In this document: in pieces, positions 7,246 through 16,490 of the stretch
How the letters are laid out: each line of letters starts with the position of its first letter
How positions within the stretch are numbered: position 1 is the first letter of the stretch
Assembly: GCA_029547265.1 (NCBI GenBank)
Contig: JAKPPP010000090.1
Span: forward strand, 1 to 40,725
Direction: 5' to 3'
Origin: Bacteroidota bacterium
Lineage (GTDB): Bacteria > Bacteroidota > Bacteroidia > AKYH767-A > OLB10
DNA length: 40,725 nt
Translations under genes and position numbers: made by a program
The notes under the pieces: generated by a model
Told to the model about the DNA's origin: nothing
The model's database searches: none
What the model saw: only the letters and a program-made list of their open reading frames with translations

Positions 7246-9714
7246 TTACTTTGTTGGTTTTAATATATAAACTTCAACTCTACGATTCTTTGCAATATCA
7301 TATACACTATTTCCATTCGTGGCAGGCTTACGATCACCATAAGGCACTGCAATTATTCTTGAAGGGTCAATTCCTTTCTTAACAAAGATTGCTTTTACAG
7401 CTTCAACACGAGCTTTAGACAATTCAATAGAAACTTTAGCATCAGACTCTTGATAAGTATGTCCGGTTAGCACGATATTGAAATCTTTATTAAACCAAGC
7501 ACTGTCAAGAGCAGGCTCTATCACATCAATTTTGTACACGCCATGTGATTGTGATTTGCCTTTTTCGAATTCAATAGCTCCCATATAAGAACTATTTTGT
7601 TCATTTAACTCTACTTCAAACGGAACTTCTTCGATAATAGCTTTCGTAGATTCTACGGAGGCTTTTTCAATTTGTTCCTTCGAATTAATATTTTCTTTTA
7701 AAGGACAACCTAATGTTGCAATTGTACCTTTTTGATCAGGACATTGATCCATGCGGTCTTCAACACCATCATTATCGCTATCAGAAGGAATTTGCAATTC
7801 AACTACCGGTTTCTTAATCGATTTTTTATTGAATCTAATTGCCTTTGGCTTCATCAATTTAATAGCTACTTCTTTCCTAAAGTCATTTCCTCTAACTAAT
7901 TCTGATTTATCATATACCGGAACTATTATTGTGCTTACAGGCTTCTTAATTGATTTGCGATCAATTATTAGTGATTTTATCTTAAGAAGCTTAACTTCTG
8001 ATTCATCTCTAATCGGAGCATAATTTTCCACTTTAGAAGATGCTAACGGAGCAGCTATTTTAACAACCGGTTTCTTAATAGACGACTTATCTATTGTAAT
8101 CGGTTTAATTTTCATTTCTTTAACTTCGATATTTTCTCTTTCAATCGGTGCCGAGGTTGGAGAAACTTTATCGGAACTTACAATCGGATTAATCCTAATC
8201 GAAGGCTTTTCCATTGATGATTTATCAATTGCGATCGATTTAGTATTAAGTTTTTCAATTTCTTCAAAGTCTCCTATCGGTAGAGGAGTTGTAACCACCG
8301 GCAATAATTGAGTTGGTTTTACTATCTCAGAAGTTGGCTTCTTAATCGAATTCTTGTTGATTACTACTGGCTTAAGTTTAATTTCCTTAATCGTTGTTGT
8401 ATTTCTAGAAGCTGCAGGAGGAGTTGGCATAGAATCCACCTTAGGCGCTGATGTAACACTTGGTGTAGTAACCTTTACTTGAGGTTGTACAATCTTAGGA
8501 GATTCCGTAGGAGTAATCGTCTTAACAGAATCAACTGCTGCTTTAAGATTCTTAGGTTGAGCTGTAGCCGAAATTTTCACTGTTGGCGCATTTGACTTCG
8601 GTTTAGCCGGAGTTTCATTTTTAACAACAGGTTTCGTATTTTCAGTAGAGCTAATTTTCGATGGAGCTTTAGCTTCCACTTTCTTAGCCTCTGTAGGTTT
8701 TGTTGTAGATGCCGGCTTTTTCGTAGGTGCAGGTTTCTTCACAACTACCGGTTTCGTTGGTTTCTTCTCCGGTTGTTTCTTGATTTTCGCTTTTGGTATA
8801 TACGTTAACGTTAGTTCAAACGCTCCCGGACCTTTAGTGAGTCCGCTGATATTTACATCGTATGATGCTCCCAATAAGAAATTATTCCATTGGTAGCCGC
8901 CATACAAAGCCATAGCATCTCCTTGACGATAGTATATACCGCCTTCCACCATATTTCTTTCTTGCAATGGCAATCGAACAACGGCTCCTGCAACTAATTC
9001 TGATGAATTTTGTTGCTTAACATATAGTACGGATGGCGTAATTTGTAAATCATCATTAACATGTATTCCTAAACCTGCTTGCGCATTTAATTTAATAGGA
9101 ACATTATTTTGATCTAGGATAAAAGTTTCTTTTGGTTGTAAAATATGCTGAGCAGAAAATCCCGCAAAAGGCAATATCTTATCTTTTCCCGGAGTACCAT
9201 GTGACCAGAACATCCCTAAACCTAAGTCGGGACGAGTAACTTTTGTATAAGAGAATGTCTCTGCAGTTGCATTAGAAGGATCATATCCCTGATCCGGAAG
9301 GTATTGATCATCGAAAGTCATTTTCGAAGGATCAAAACTTTTCTGAATTAGACCCACTTGCATTCCTGCAGTAAAATGATTTTTTTCGAAATCGAATCTA
9401 TAGTTAAGAATTCCGTTAAGTAATAACTGACGAATTCCTGCCTCTCCTGCCGAATTATTTACAAGATTCGCTCCTAAGCCAACTTTACCTACTTGTTTAT
9501 CAAAGAAAAATCCTTGAGTAACAAACGGAGTAGTAACACTTGCCCATTGGTTACGATAAAGCATCGTTAAACGAATATGTTCAACTCCATTTCCTGCTGC
9601 TGCCGGATTATAGAAAGAAGGAATTCGATTAATTTGTGTAAAATGAGGATCTTGTGCAACAAGAGATCCTGACAAACACATTAAAATTGCGATATGTAGT
9701 AGCAGGCCTCTCAT
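7246..9714 (-). CDS. PorP/SprF-family T9SS protein fused to a repeat linker and OmpA domain
   Basis: An 822-residue outer-membrane protein with four parts. After a signal peptide (1-20), a PorP/SprF beta-barrel domain runs from about 21 to 306, starting with the family hallmark DPHFTQINRIPSFYNPAAAG. A Lys/Pro/Thr/Ala-rich linker (307-440) follows, then five degenerate repeats of about 44 residues (445-640) built around a SIKKP core. A type-3-like calcium motif (DSDNDGVEDRMDQCPD, 645-660) leads into an OmpA-like peptidoglycan-binding domain (about 708-822; LTGHTYQESDAKVSIELSKARVEAV is its core). PorP/SprF proteins assist secretion or surface anchoring of T9SS cargo. The gene overlaps the upstream cargo gene by 4 bases (ATGA), implying dedication to that cargo. 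The long repeat linker is unusual; the domain fusion itself occurs in Bacteroidota. Confidence 0.9.
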   Translation of the reverse strand: MRGLLLHIAILMCLSGSLVAQDPHFTQINRIPSFYNPAAAGNGVEHIRLTMLYRNQWASVTTPFVTQGFFFDKQVGKVGLGANLVNNSAGEAGIRQLLLNGILNYRFDFEKNHFTAGMQVGLIQKSFDPSKMTFDDQYLPDQGYDPSNATAETFSYTKVTRPDLGLGMFWSHGTPGKDKILPFAGFSAQHILQPKETFILDQNNVPIKLNAQAGLGIHVNDDLQITPSVLYVKQQNSSELVAGAVVRLPLQERNMVEGGIYYRQGDAMALYGGYQWNNFLLGASYDVNISGLTKGPGAFELTLTYIPKAKIKKQPEKKPTKPVVVKKPAPTKKPASTTKPTEAKKVEAKAPSKISSTENTKPVVKNETPAKPKSNAPTVKISATAQPKNLKAAVDSVKTITPTESPKIVQPQVKVTTPSVTSAPKVDSMPTPPAASRNTTTIKEIKLKPVVINKNSIKKPTSEIVKPTQLLPVVTTPLPIGDFEEIEKLNTKSIAIDKSSMEKPSIRINPIVSSDKVSPTSAPIERENIEVKEMKIKPITIDKSSIKKPVVKIAAPLASSKVENYAPIRDESEVKLLKIKSLIIDRKSIKKPVSTIIVPVYDKSELVRGNDFRKEVAIKLMKPKAIRFNKKSIKKPVVELQIPSDSDNDGVEDRMDQCPDQKGTIATLGCPLKENINSKEQIEKASVESTKAIIEEVPFEVELNEQNSSYMGAIEFEKGKSQSHGVYKIDVIEPALDSAWFNKDFNIVLTGHTYQESDAKVSIELSKARVEAVKAIFVKKGIDPSRIIAVPYGDRKPATNGNSVYDIAKNRRVEVYILKPTK
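7795..8382 (-). repeat. Five tandem ~44-residue coding repeats in the PorP/SprF-OmpA protein
   Basis: Residues 445-464, 489-508, 534-553, 577-596 and 621-640 share a pattern: Lys/Leu-rich lead, I[ND][KR]xS[IM][KE]KP core, then a short beta-like tail. Start-to-start spacing is 44, 45, 43 and 44 residues (about 132 bases). The segments between cores are poorly conserved. Units 1, 3, 4 and 5 keep SIKKP; unit 2 has SMEKP. Confidence 0.85.
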
Positions 9715-12650
9715 TTGATAACTGTGATTGAACCTGTTAATACTGAAGAAATATTGTTGTCGTTTACAATCTGTATTCGATACACATATGTTCCATTTTG
9801 AACTACATCACCACCAACTCTTCCATCCCAATTAGGACGAGAATTATCGGTGCGATAGAGCAATTTACCCCATTGATCATAGATCAACATTTCTTCCAAT
9901 GTAAAATGATCTCCGCGCACACGGAATAAATCATTTTTACCATCTCCATTTGGGGTGAATGTTGTTGGAATAAATAAATTATTATTCCCGATTACATTTA
10001 TTACACGCGAAATTGTATCAACACAACCAGTTAAAGAGTTTTCTGCATAGAGCGTAATAAAGTAATTACCCGAAGAGGCATAAATATGCACCGGGTTAGC
10101 ATCGGTAGAAGTATTATTTGCTGTATCGCCAAAAGTCCAAGAATACATATCAGCATCTACTGAAGTATTGATGAAAGTTGTGGTAAACATTCCTTGCGAA
10201 GCTTGGGTGCTAGGCTGAAATGCTAATTGAGGACTTTGCAATAATCCGATATTCACATCTAAACGATCCACAGTTGAACAGCCATAAATATTGGTCGCTT
10301 CCACATAATATGTTTGTGGATTTGCAACTTGAGAAATCGTTAAAACATTATTTGATGACGCGAGTGTATTTCCTGTTTGATCGGTATACCATTTATAGAT
10401 ATCGGAACCATTTGCAACAATAGAAACTGATGCATTGCGACATACATTGGTATCTGATACAGCGGGGTATTGCGCTGCGGGATAAACAGTGACTAAAATA
10501 GAATCAGAATTGATCCAATTACTACCTTGCCATACTGCTACTTTGTAATATCCTGCGTCGCTTGCTGTTAATACTTGATTTGTTTCACCCGGTAAAGGCG
10601 AATTATTATAGTACCATTGATTACCAGAAGAAAAAACAGATGTTAGGATAACAGAATTACCATCGCAAAACGAAGTTGATCCTGTTACTGAGATCATAGT
10701 ATTACCGTTTACTAATGTAACGATAACAGGAATAGAATTCACATCACATCCGTTAGTGCTGGTAGCTGTAACGTAGTAATTTCCTGCCGTTGAAACATAA
10801 ATTGATGCTCCCGTTTGACCATTCGACCAGGTATAAGATGTCCCTCCGGTTGCAGTTAATTGTACTGAATCACCTTGAACAATACTAATAGTACCATTTG
10901 GAGAAACAGAAGGTTGAGTTACGGCATAATTTGTAATGGTAAATACAGAAGATTTTGCTGTACATCCGTTCGCACTAGAAACAGTAACAGTATAATTTCC
11001 TGCTGGGACATTCACACTTTGCGTTACTGCACCATTTGACCATAAATATGAAGACGCAGCTGAAGCAGTTAGTACTAAAGAATCATTCGGACAAACAATA
11101 TTACCATTTGCAGATGTGATTGTTGCATTAGGTGCTGATTGAACAGTTAAATTAAATGCTGAAGAATAACCTTTACATCCATTTGAATTTGTAACGGTAA
11201 CAGAATAGTTTCCTGCGGTAGACACATAAACATTTTGAGTAACGGCTCCATTCGACCATAAGTAGGAATTACCTGCTTGAGTAGATAGCAATACTGAATC
11301 TCCTGAACAAATAATATTTCCGTTTGATGAACTGATTGCCGGACTAAAAGAAGCTGCAACGGTAACAGAAACTGTATTAGATGAAGCTATTGCTCCAGTA
11401 TTATCATATGCTGTACATGTTAACGTATGACTTCCTGATGACAAAGCAGGAATAGCAATTGCAGAATTATTTGCGAATGTGCCAAGTACATTTCCGTTTT
11501 CAAGTATCGTGTATGAAGTTAGTCCCGAAGGGGTAGCAGTAAAATGCAAACTATCTCCGGCACAAACCGAAGATGAAGTTGTTGCTAAATTAATTACGAT
11601 AGAAGAAGCATTAGATACTTTTCTGATCGTATGATTTTTTGTATCGGCGATATACAAACATTTATCGGCTCGATTGTACGTTATGCCCGCAGCATTATTA
11701 AAAGTAGCATTAACACCACTTCCATCTGATGCTCCGCTTACACCTACATTTCCTACATAAGTAGAAACAATACCTGTTATTGCATTTATTTTTCTAACGG
11801 TAAAATTATATCCATCCATTATAAAAATATTACCGAGTGAATCAACGGCCATATCCCAAGGATAATTAAAAGATGCGGCCAAGGTTGCACCGTCAACACC
11901 TCCAATAATACCTGTACCTGCAAATGTTGTTGTAGTTCCTGTTGGAGTAACCTTACGAACAGTATTATTCCATTCGTCGGCAATAATTAAATTTCCTGAA
12001 GGATCGAGCTCAACACCATAAGGATGATTAAATGTTGCAGTTGCTCCGGGACCATTATTGCTACCGGCAATATAAACTGTACCTGCTAGATTACTAACTA
12101 TACCCGCTTCAATTTTACGAATAACATGTGTATTATGATCAACAACGTAGATGATACTTCCATCACGTGTTACAGCAATTCCAGATGAAAATCCAAATTT
12201 CGCAACATTCACAGGTCCGTTGGTTGTTCCAAAAACACCGGTTCCTGCAATAGTTGATACATTATTGGAAGCATCAATTTTTCTAATTTTATAACTCTTT
12301 GTATCGGCAACATATAAATTACCTAGTGTATCTGTTGCAACAGCCCATGGCTCGTTAAAAGTAGCTACAGTGCCTGATCCGTCATTGCTACCTGCAACTC
12401 CTGTTCCGGCAATAGTTGAAACTACACCGCTTGGAGTAATTTTTCTGATACAGTTATTTAATCGATCGGCAACAAATATATTTCCGTTTTTATCGGAAGC
12501 AATACCGTGAGGCTCATTGAAACGAGCAGATGTACCGATGCCATTGCCATTCCCGGAAAGCAAAGCACTACCGGCAATAGTAGTTACTGTTTGACTCCAT
12601 GAAGAAGTACAAACTAGCAACGCAACAATCATCAATGCTACCTTTTTCAT
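9711..12650 (-). CDS. NHL beta-propeller surface protein with type B T9SS sorting domain
   Basis: A 979-residue exported cargo protein. A signal peptide (1-19) is followed by six NHL repeats (about 22-350), each with the pattern AGTG...G.A..FN.P.G.A.D..GN..VAD..N..IRK, enough for one six-bladed propeller. Next come Ig-like modules including three close copies (ends near ...NGC), a PKD-like domain (about 805-885, core YSWTFGDTAN) and a C-terminal domain from 889 with TTFTPNGDGKNDLF, MLIYDQWGKLLYRTD and WDGRVGGDVVQNGTYVYRI. That C terminus is the gliding-motility-associated type B sorting signal, which typically relies on a neighbouring PorP/SprF protein. Exactly such a gene overlaps it downstream by 4 bases, and the upstream glycosyltransferase also overlaps by 4. 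Probably surface-exposed and perhaps glycan-binding; the ligand is unknown. Confidence 0.92.
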   Translation of the reverse strand: MKKVALMIVALLVCTSSWSQTVTTIAGSALLSGNGNGIGTSARFNEPHGIASDKNGNIFVADRLNNCIRKITPSGVVSTIAGTGVAGSNDGSGTVATFNEPWAVATDTLGNLYVADTKSYKIRKIDASNNVSTIAGTGVFGTTNGPVNVAKFGFSSGIAVTRDGSIIYVVDHNTHVIRKIEAGIVSNLAGTVYIAGSNNGPGATATFNHPYGVELDPSGNLIIADEWNNTVRKVTPTGTTTTFAGTGIIGGVDGATLAASFNYPWDMAVDSLGNIFIMDGYNFTVRKINAITGIVSTYVGNVGVSGASDGSGVNATFNNAAGITYNRADKCLYIADTKNHTIRKVSNASSIVINLATTSSSVCAGDSLHFTATPSGLTSYTILENGNVLGTFANNSAIAIPALSSGSHTLTCTAYDNTGAIASSNTVSVTVAASFSPAISSSNGNIICSGDSVLLSTQAGNSYLWSNGAVTQNVYVSTAGNYSVTVTNSNGCKGYSSAFNLTVQSAPNATITSANGNIVCPNDSLVLTASAASSYLWSNGAVTQSVNVPAGNYTVTVSSANGCTAKSSVFTITNYAVTQPSVSPNGTISIVQGDSVQLTATGGTSYTWSNGQTGASIYVSTAGNYYVTATSTNGCDVNSIPVIVTLVNGNTMISVTGSTSFCDGNSVILTSVFSSGNQWYYNNSPLPGETNQVLTASDAGYYKVAVWQGSNWINSDSILVTVYPAAQYPAVSDTNVCRNASVSIVANGSDIYKWYTDQTGNTLASSNNVLTISQVANPQTYYVEATNIYGCSTVDRLDVNIGLLQSPQLAFQPSTQASQGMFTTTFINTSVDADMYSWTFGDTANNTSTDANPVHIYASSGNYFITLYAENSLTGCVDTISRVINVIGNNNLFIPTTFTPNGDGKNDLFRVRGDHFTLEEMLIYDQWGKLLYRTDNSRPNWDGRVGGDVVQNGTYVYRIQIVNDNNISSVLTGSITVIK
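10745..11335 (-). repeat. Three Ig-like module repeats inside the NHL/T9SS cargo gene
   Basis: Three consecutive modules of roughly 60-70 residues repeat the pattern DS..L......SY.WSNG......V...GNY.VT....NGC. The first two are closest (both contain YLWSNGAVTQ). They are homologous protein modules rather than exact DNA repeats. They form a stalk between propeller and sorting domain and may be recombination-prone. Confidence 0.75.
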
Positions 12651-13843
12651 GCAGCCGCCTCTTCTCTTTCTTGAGTTTTAATTTCAATTACTTCTTCTTT
12701 ACGCATAGATGCTTCAGAAGTTAGATTTATTACAGACGAATTTTGATTTTCACCAAACAATTGAGCGTATAAATCTGCTATTCTTCCCCAGGTATAACGG
12801 GTTGAAGCAATATCTTCAAGTTTCAAACGCATTGAATTACATTCCGTATCCGTTAAGCGATCGAGTTGTAAATGAAGTGTTAATGTTGAATCAAAAAAAC
12901 GTGCAACATTCTCTGTTGTTTCGCGATTATACGCTACATCGAAAGCAACAACCGGTAAACCAAGAGCCATCGCTTCTACTAATGAAGGATTTGTTCCACC
13001 TGCACTATGACCATGTAAATACAAAGAAGCATTTGAACGAATGATGTCTAAATCTTCTTGCTCATAAATCGGGTCTAGTAAATGCAAGTTAGAAAACTCA
13101 CTGAAATATTCTTTCAATTTACGTCCGTATTCATTGTGACTCCAAAGTCCTACGATTACCAAAGTTTCATGTGGACGATGAGCATAAGCATCAAGAAATA
13201 TATGGACATTATTTTCAGGTTCTATACGACAAACATTGAAAGCATACTTTCCTGTTAAGAAAGGATATTTTGCAATAGCTTCATCATTCAACTTAACCTT
13301 TTTAACATGGTCTGAACCATACTCGATAAGCGAAGCTTCATTTTGCCCGTAGCAATCGACAACATAATCGTAAATTACTTTATTGTCTGCCACAACACGA
13401 TCGGCATACTTCACTGCCAAGCGTTCGCTGAAGCCTAAGAATTTCTTCGCTATCCAGTTCCATTTTTGACGTTTCCATTCCTGTCCATCGATATTTACAA
13501 TAACCGGAATTTTAGAGAACATTTTAATGAATGGTAAACAGATTGCTCCGGAAACACCAAGTAGCAAAAGAACATCATTGTTTCTCATTGCTTTTAAAAT
13601 GGAAATTACATCATAAATAATGCTTTGATATCCATTTGCGTTGAAAGGAAGATATTCGAGCTTAGCGCCGTTATAATGTGTACGACGAACTCCTTTTTTA
13701 GAAAAATATTTAGAGCTACAAAATACTGTAAGATCGAATCGTTGATTTAATCGATCAACTAAATGATGTGCTAAGGTTTCAAATCCACCGTACTTAGCCG
13801 GTAGTCCGGTTGTTCCAATAATAGCGACACGCTTCTTTTGCAT
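12647..13843 (-). CDS. Glycosyltransferase family 4 with DUF1972 N-terminal domain
   Basis: A 398-residue GT-B glycosyltransferase. The N-terminal acceptor domain opens with VAIIGTTGLPAKYGGFETLAHHL, the hallmark of DUF1972 found in rhamnosyl- and related transferases of polysaccharide loci. The C-terminal donor domain shows ENNVHIFLDAYA, GLWSHNEYG and the EX7E-like region SAGGTNPSLVEAMALGLPVVAFD. It presumably adds one sugar to the lipid-linked repeat unit on the cytoplasmic membrane face. The C terminus has an acidic/charged tail (RKEEVIEIKTQEREEAAA). It is the first gene after a 286-base gap and overlaps the T9SS cargo gene by 4 bases (ATGA), so polysaccharide synthesis and the surface protein are translationally linked here. 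Sugar specificity cannot be read from the sequence. Confidence 0.92.
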   Translation of the reverse strand: MQKKRVAIIGTTGLPAKYGGFETLAHHLVDRLNQRFDLTVFCSSKYFSKKGVRRTHYNGAKLEYLPFNANGYQSIIYDVISILKAMRNNDVLLLLGVSGAICLPFIKMFSKIPVIVNIDGQEWKRQKWNWIAKKFLGFSERLAVKYADRVVADNKVIYDYVVDCYGQNEASLIEYGSDHVKKVKLNDEAIAKYPFLTGKYAFNVCRIEPENNVHIFLDAYAHRPHETLVIVGLWSHNEYGRKLKEYFSEFSNLHLLDPIYEQEDLDIIRSNASLYLHGHSAGGTNPSLVEAMALGLPVVAFDVAYNRETTENVARFFDSTLTLHLQLDRLTDTECNSMRLKLEDIASTRYTWGRIADLYAQLFGENQNSSVINLTSEASMRKEEVIEIKTQEREEAAA

Positions 13844-14129
13844 AACAGAACTTATTTGGTCTTTAGGTTATGAACATGATACGCTAATCCTGTTGAAAAC
13901 GCTACAATAAATAAGGAATGTTTAAACGCTTGTAAGATTCTTTAAAAAAACGTTAAAAATGCTCGTTGAATTTTCAGCAATTACGCTCTTTACGAGGGGA
14001 AATGAGTGTAACCTATTACAAAACTTTCAGGAAATCTTACAAAACATTGTGTAAGAAATTGGAATTTTATTCGCGTTTTTGGGTATTTATTGAAAACAGG
14101 ATAAAAAAGGCAAAAACCTTACATCAATA
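13844..14129. other. 286-base AT-rich gap splitting the polysaccharide gene run
   Basis: This is the only long gap in the 21-kb run. It should carry the promoter for the downstream DUF1972-glycosyltransferase, cargo, PorP/SprF and WecA genes. No exact TAnnTTTG was found on the minus strand. A 7-bp inverted repeat, TCTTACA with TGTAAGA, lies near 14034-14055, and a GTAAGATT copy near 13934. Just past the stop of the upstream gene a weak 4-bp stem with a U-run (about 14103-14120) could be a poor terminator. A short plus-strand open frame here has no recognisable content. Confidence 0.5.
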
Positions 14130-15215
14130 TTACATCAAGGAGATGATTTTTACAATTTCCCCTTGTAAATCGTGAGTACTAAATCGTGAAGAAGTTTCCT
14201 TTGCTTTCGAGGAGAACGAGCTTAACATATTACCATCTGCATATAGTTTTTCGATGGCAAAATCCAAATTAGCTTCTTCTCTTACATCGATAGTAAATCC
14301 ATTTTTCCCCGAATCAACAATTTCTGCCGGGCCACCCACCGGAGGAGCTATTACTGGAATTCCATAACACATCGCCTCTAATATGGTCATACCAAATGTC
14401 TCTACACATAACTGCGGATTCGTGAGGTTTAACAGTAATGAAGCGCGACGATAAAAAGGATCAAGATCTTTTTGAGTTGGAAACAATGTTAGGTTCGAAG
14501 GAATATTCCCTTCAGAAAAATAGTTGGAAATGTCTTCCTTTGTCGCATTCAATACCATTTCGAATCTTAGTTTCGGATGGCGTTTTGCCAATGCAACAAA
14601 TTCATTTATTCCCTTATATTCTTTAAGCGAACAAACCATTAATACAGTAAACGAGCTTGCATTGGGAATATGATAGTTAAATCCATCGGCCTTCGAAACA
14701 AATTCATCAGGCAAAGCATTATACACTACCTTATATTTAATGTTTTTAATCTTTTCGGCTTCACATAAATAGTTAGATACATAAACTGCGGTATCGGCGG
14801 TATTAGCTGCTACGCCCTTTAAGAAGTTTTTTAAAGCAACCGGTTTTATGTAACTCTCATGAATATGATAAACCACTTTTTTTCCCATAATCTTACCTGC
14901 TAAAGCAGCTCCAAATGGCAAGAGTGTATTTACATAGATAACTACATTTTCTTTCCTATACTTCAGTAACTGAGTAAATACTACTAGTTGGCTGCAAATG
15001 AATGCTGCCAATCTTAATAGCGGATTTCTGAAAAATTTATATTTGAAATATTCTTTCTTGCAATCGATATCAGAAAGAAATCCTTCTCGACCACCTGCAG
15101 TATGAATAACAACTTCGTGTCCTGATTTTTGCAAACCTATTAAGGCTTGCGACAAAACCATGGGACTCCCACTGAAGTCGTTTAATAAATGTACTGCTAC
15201 TATTTTCGGTTTCAT
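14130..15215 (-). CDS. Glycosyltransferase family 4
   Basis: A 361-residue GT-B fold glycosyltransferase. The N-terminal Rossmann-like domain begins IVAVHLLNDFSGSPMVLSQAL with the glycine-containing acceptor loop. The donor half includes FTVLMVCSLKEYKGINEF and the EX7E region ETFGMTILEAMCYGIPVIAP followed by GGPAEIVDSGKNGF, which binds the nucleotide sugar. It acts in the cytoplasm on the lipid-linked polysaccharide intermediate. Its ATG abuts the stop codon of the preceding glycosyltransferase with no spacer, and it is the last gene before the 286-base gap. A hydrophobic stretch near 85-115 (CSQLVVFTQLL...VNTLLPFGAALAG) may give monotopic membrane contact. Donor and acceptor sugars are unknown. 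Confidence 0.9.
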   Translation of the reverse strand: MKPKIVAVHLLNDFSGSPMVLSQALIGLQKSGHEVVIHTAGGREGFLSDIDCKKEYFKYKFFRNPLLRLAAFICSQLVVFTQLLKYRKENVVIYVNTLLPFGAALAGKIMGKKVVYHIHESYIKPVALKNFLKGVAANTADTAVYVSNYLCEAEKIKNIKYKVVYNALPDEFVSKADGFNYHIPNASSFTVLMVCSLKEYKGINEFVALAKRHPKLRFEMVLNATKEDISNYFSEGNIPSNLTLFPTQKDLDPFYRRASLLLNLTNPQLCVETFGMTILEAMCYGIPVIAPPVGGPAEIVDSGKNGFTIDVREEANLDFAIEKLYADGNMLSSFSSKAKETSSRFSTHDLQGEIVKIISLM

Positions 15216-16478
15216 TTAAACAGCTCTTGAAGCTACTTCATTGTAAACGTTTCGAAGATGTTCTCCTTTCAAATTCCAATCAAATCGGTTTTTGAATGCT
15301 TCGAGAGCACCTTCCGATAACTTATTGAAATAAACAGGATCCGTATAAATTGCATTTAATGCCTCTGCGAATTTAGAGATACTAGTATCATAGCGGTTAT
15401 ACGGAACCGTTATTCCGCAAGTATCATCAACGAATTCTCCCGGACCATCATTATTGAAGCAAACAACAGGTAATCCATAAGAAAGTGCCTCAGCAACTAC
15501 CATTCCAGCACCTTCATGAGAAGGAAAAAGGAATACATGTGAATTGGCATAAAGCTGTTTATAGTCTTCGCGGTCTAACCATTTGATAAATCGAACTTGC
15601 TTTTGTATATATAATTCCTCCGTTAGTTTTACCAATTGTTCTTTATATGGGCCGTCGCCAACTAAAACTAACTCTACTTTATCTTGTTGCACCACCGGCA
15701 ACTGAGACCTAAATCGTGCAAACGATTTAATTGTAATATCGAAACCTTTCAATGGAACAAAACGTCCGGCTGAAAGAATCGTAAATTTTCCATTGCTGAT
15801 ATGAGGTAGTTTTTCACCGGGCGCTTCAGTACTTACCGAAGGCATACGAACAACTTTTGCTTCAGGAATTTGAAGCACTTTAGCTACTGAAGAATTCATT
15901 GCTAAAACTGTATCTGCATGGTTTACGGTTTGACGTAATAAAGGATCTACTTGCCAAAAATACTTCTTCGTCATCCACTTCAATTGTTCAGTGAAATATT
16001 GACGATATCCGTATACGTGTAAGATATAATCTTTCGGAATTTTAGAATGGTGACCGATAGGCCCCCAGACAAACGGCTTTCTTAATACCCATAAACGAGA
16101 GGGTGTCCAGTCGTTGTGGAAATTTAAATTATGTACAATATCAAATTCCAACTTTTGACGTTTCACAAATGCTGGAAGAAAATATTGCCACATGTAATAG
16201 TACAATAAAGCACCGCGCCCCCCTTTCTTCCAGAATCTCATCCAGTAAGGTAGATCGTAGTATACAAAGTTGATATTTGTATAATGCACCGACGGATTTT
16301 CCTTCATATATTTCTCGATATGAGGGCGCGTATTTTCTCTCGTGATGGCAATTACTTTATTGAAGCGTGCAATTTGATTAATAAAATTCCATCCCATGCC
16401 ATCTTCTGACCCATGGTACGGATTAACCGCGTATGCACTAACTAAAACAGTCTTAAATTTAATATTAGATTCAGTCAT
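15216..16478 (-). CDS. Glycosyltransferase family 4
   Basis: A 420-residue GT-B glycosyltransferase. The N-terminal half contains VLVSAYAVNPYHGSEDGMGW, the GSE acceptor loop typical of many group-1 glycosyltransferases, and VWGPIGHHSKIP. The donor half has ILSAGRFVPLKGFDITI, LVLVGDGPYKEQL and the EX7E motif SHEGAGMVVAEALSYGLPVVCF followed by GPGEFVDDTCGI. It is probably a retaining enzyme that extends the lipid-linked repeat unit. It lies 12 bases after the acyltransferase gene and directly abuts the next glycosyltransferase, fitting an operon that builds one polysaccharide. Substrates are not deducible from the sequence. Confidence 0.92.
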   Translation of the reverse strand: MTESNIKFKTVLVSAYAVNPYHGSEDGMGWNFINQIARFNKVIAITRENTRPHIEKYMKENPSVHYTNINFVYYDLPYWMRFWKKGGRGALLYYYMWQYFLPAFVKRQKLEFDIVHNLNFHNDWTPSRLWVLRKPFVWGPIGHHSKIPKDYILHVYGYRQYFTEQLKWMTKKYFWQVDPLLRQTVNHADTVLAMNSSVAKVLQIPEAKVVRMPSVSTEAPGEKLPHISNGKFTILSAGRFVPLKGFDITIKSFARFRSQLPVVQQDKVELVLVGDGPYKEQLVKLTEELYIQKQVRFIKWLDREDYKQLYANSHVFLFPSHEGAGMVVAEALSYGLPVVCFNNDGPGEFVDDTCGITVPYNRYDTSISKFAEALNAIYTDPVYFNKLSEGALEAFKNRFDWNLKGEHLRNVYNEVASRAV

Positions 16479-16490
16479 CTTCTTAAATTT

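Noticed and set aside
7751..8023. Plus-strand open frame opposite the repeat region of the PorP/SprF-OmpA gene
   Set aside because: It is the antisense shadow of the repeated coding segments, which produce long open frames by composition.
13966..14175. 69-codon plus-strand open frame in the 286-base gap
   Set aside because: It is Lys/Tyr-rich with no domain or signal, overlaps the end of the glycosyltransferase gene and opposes the surrounding operon.
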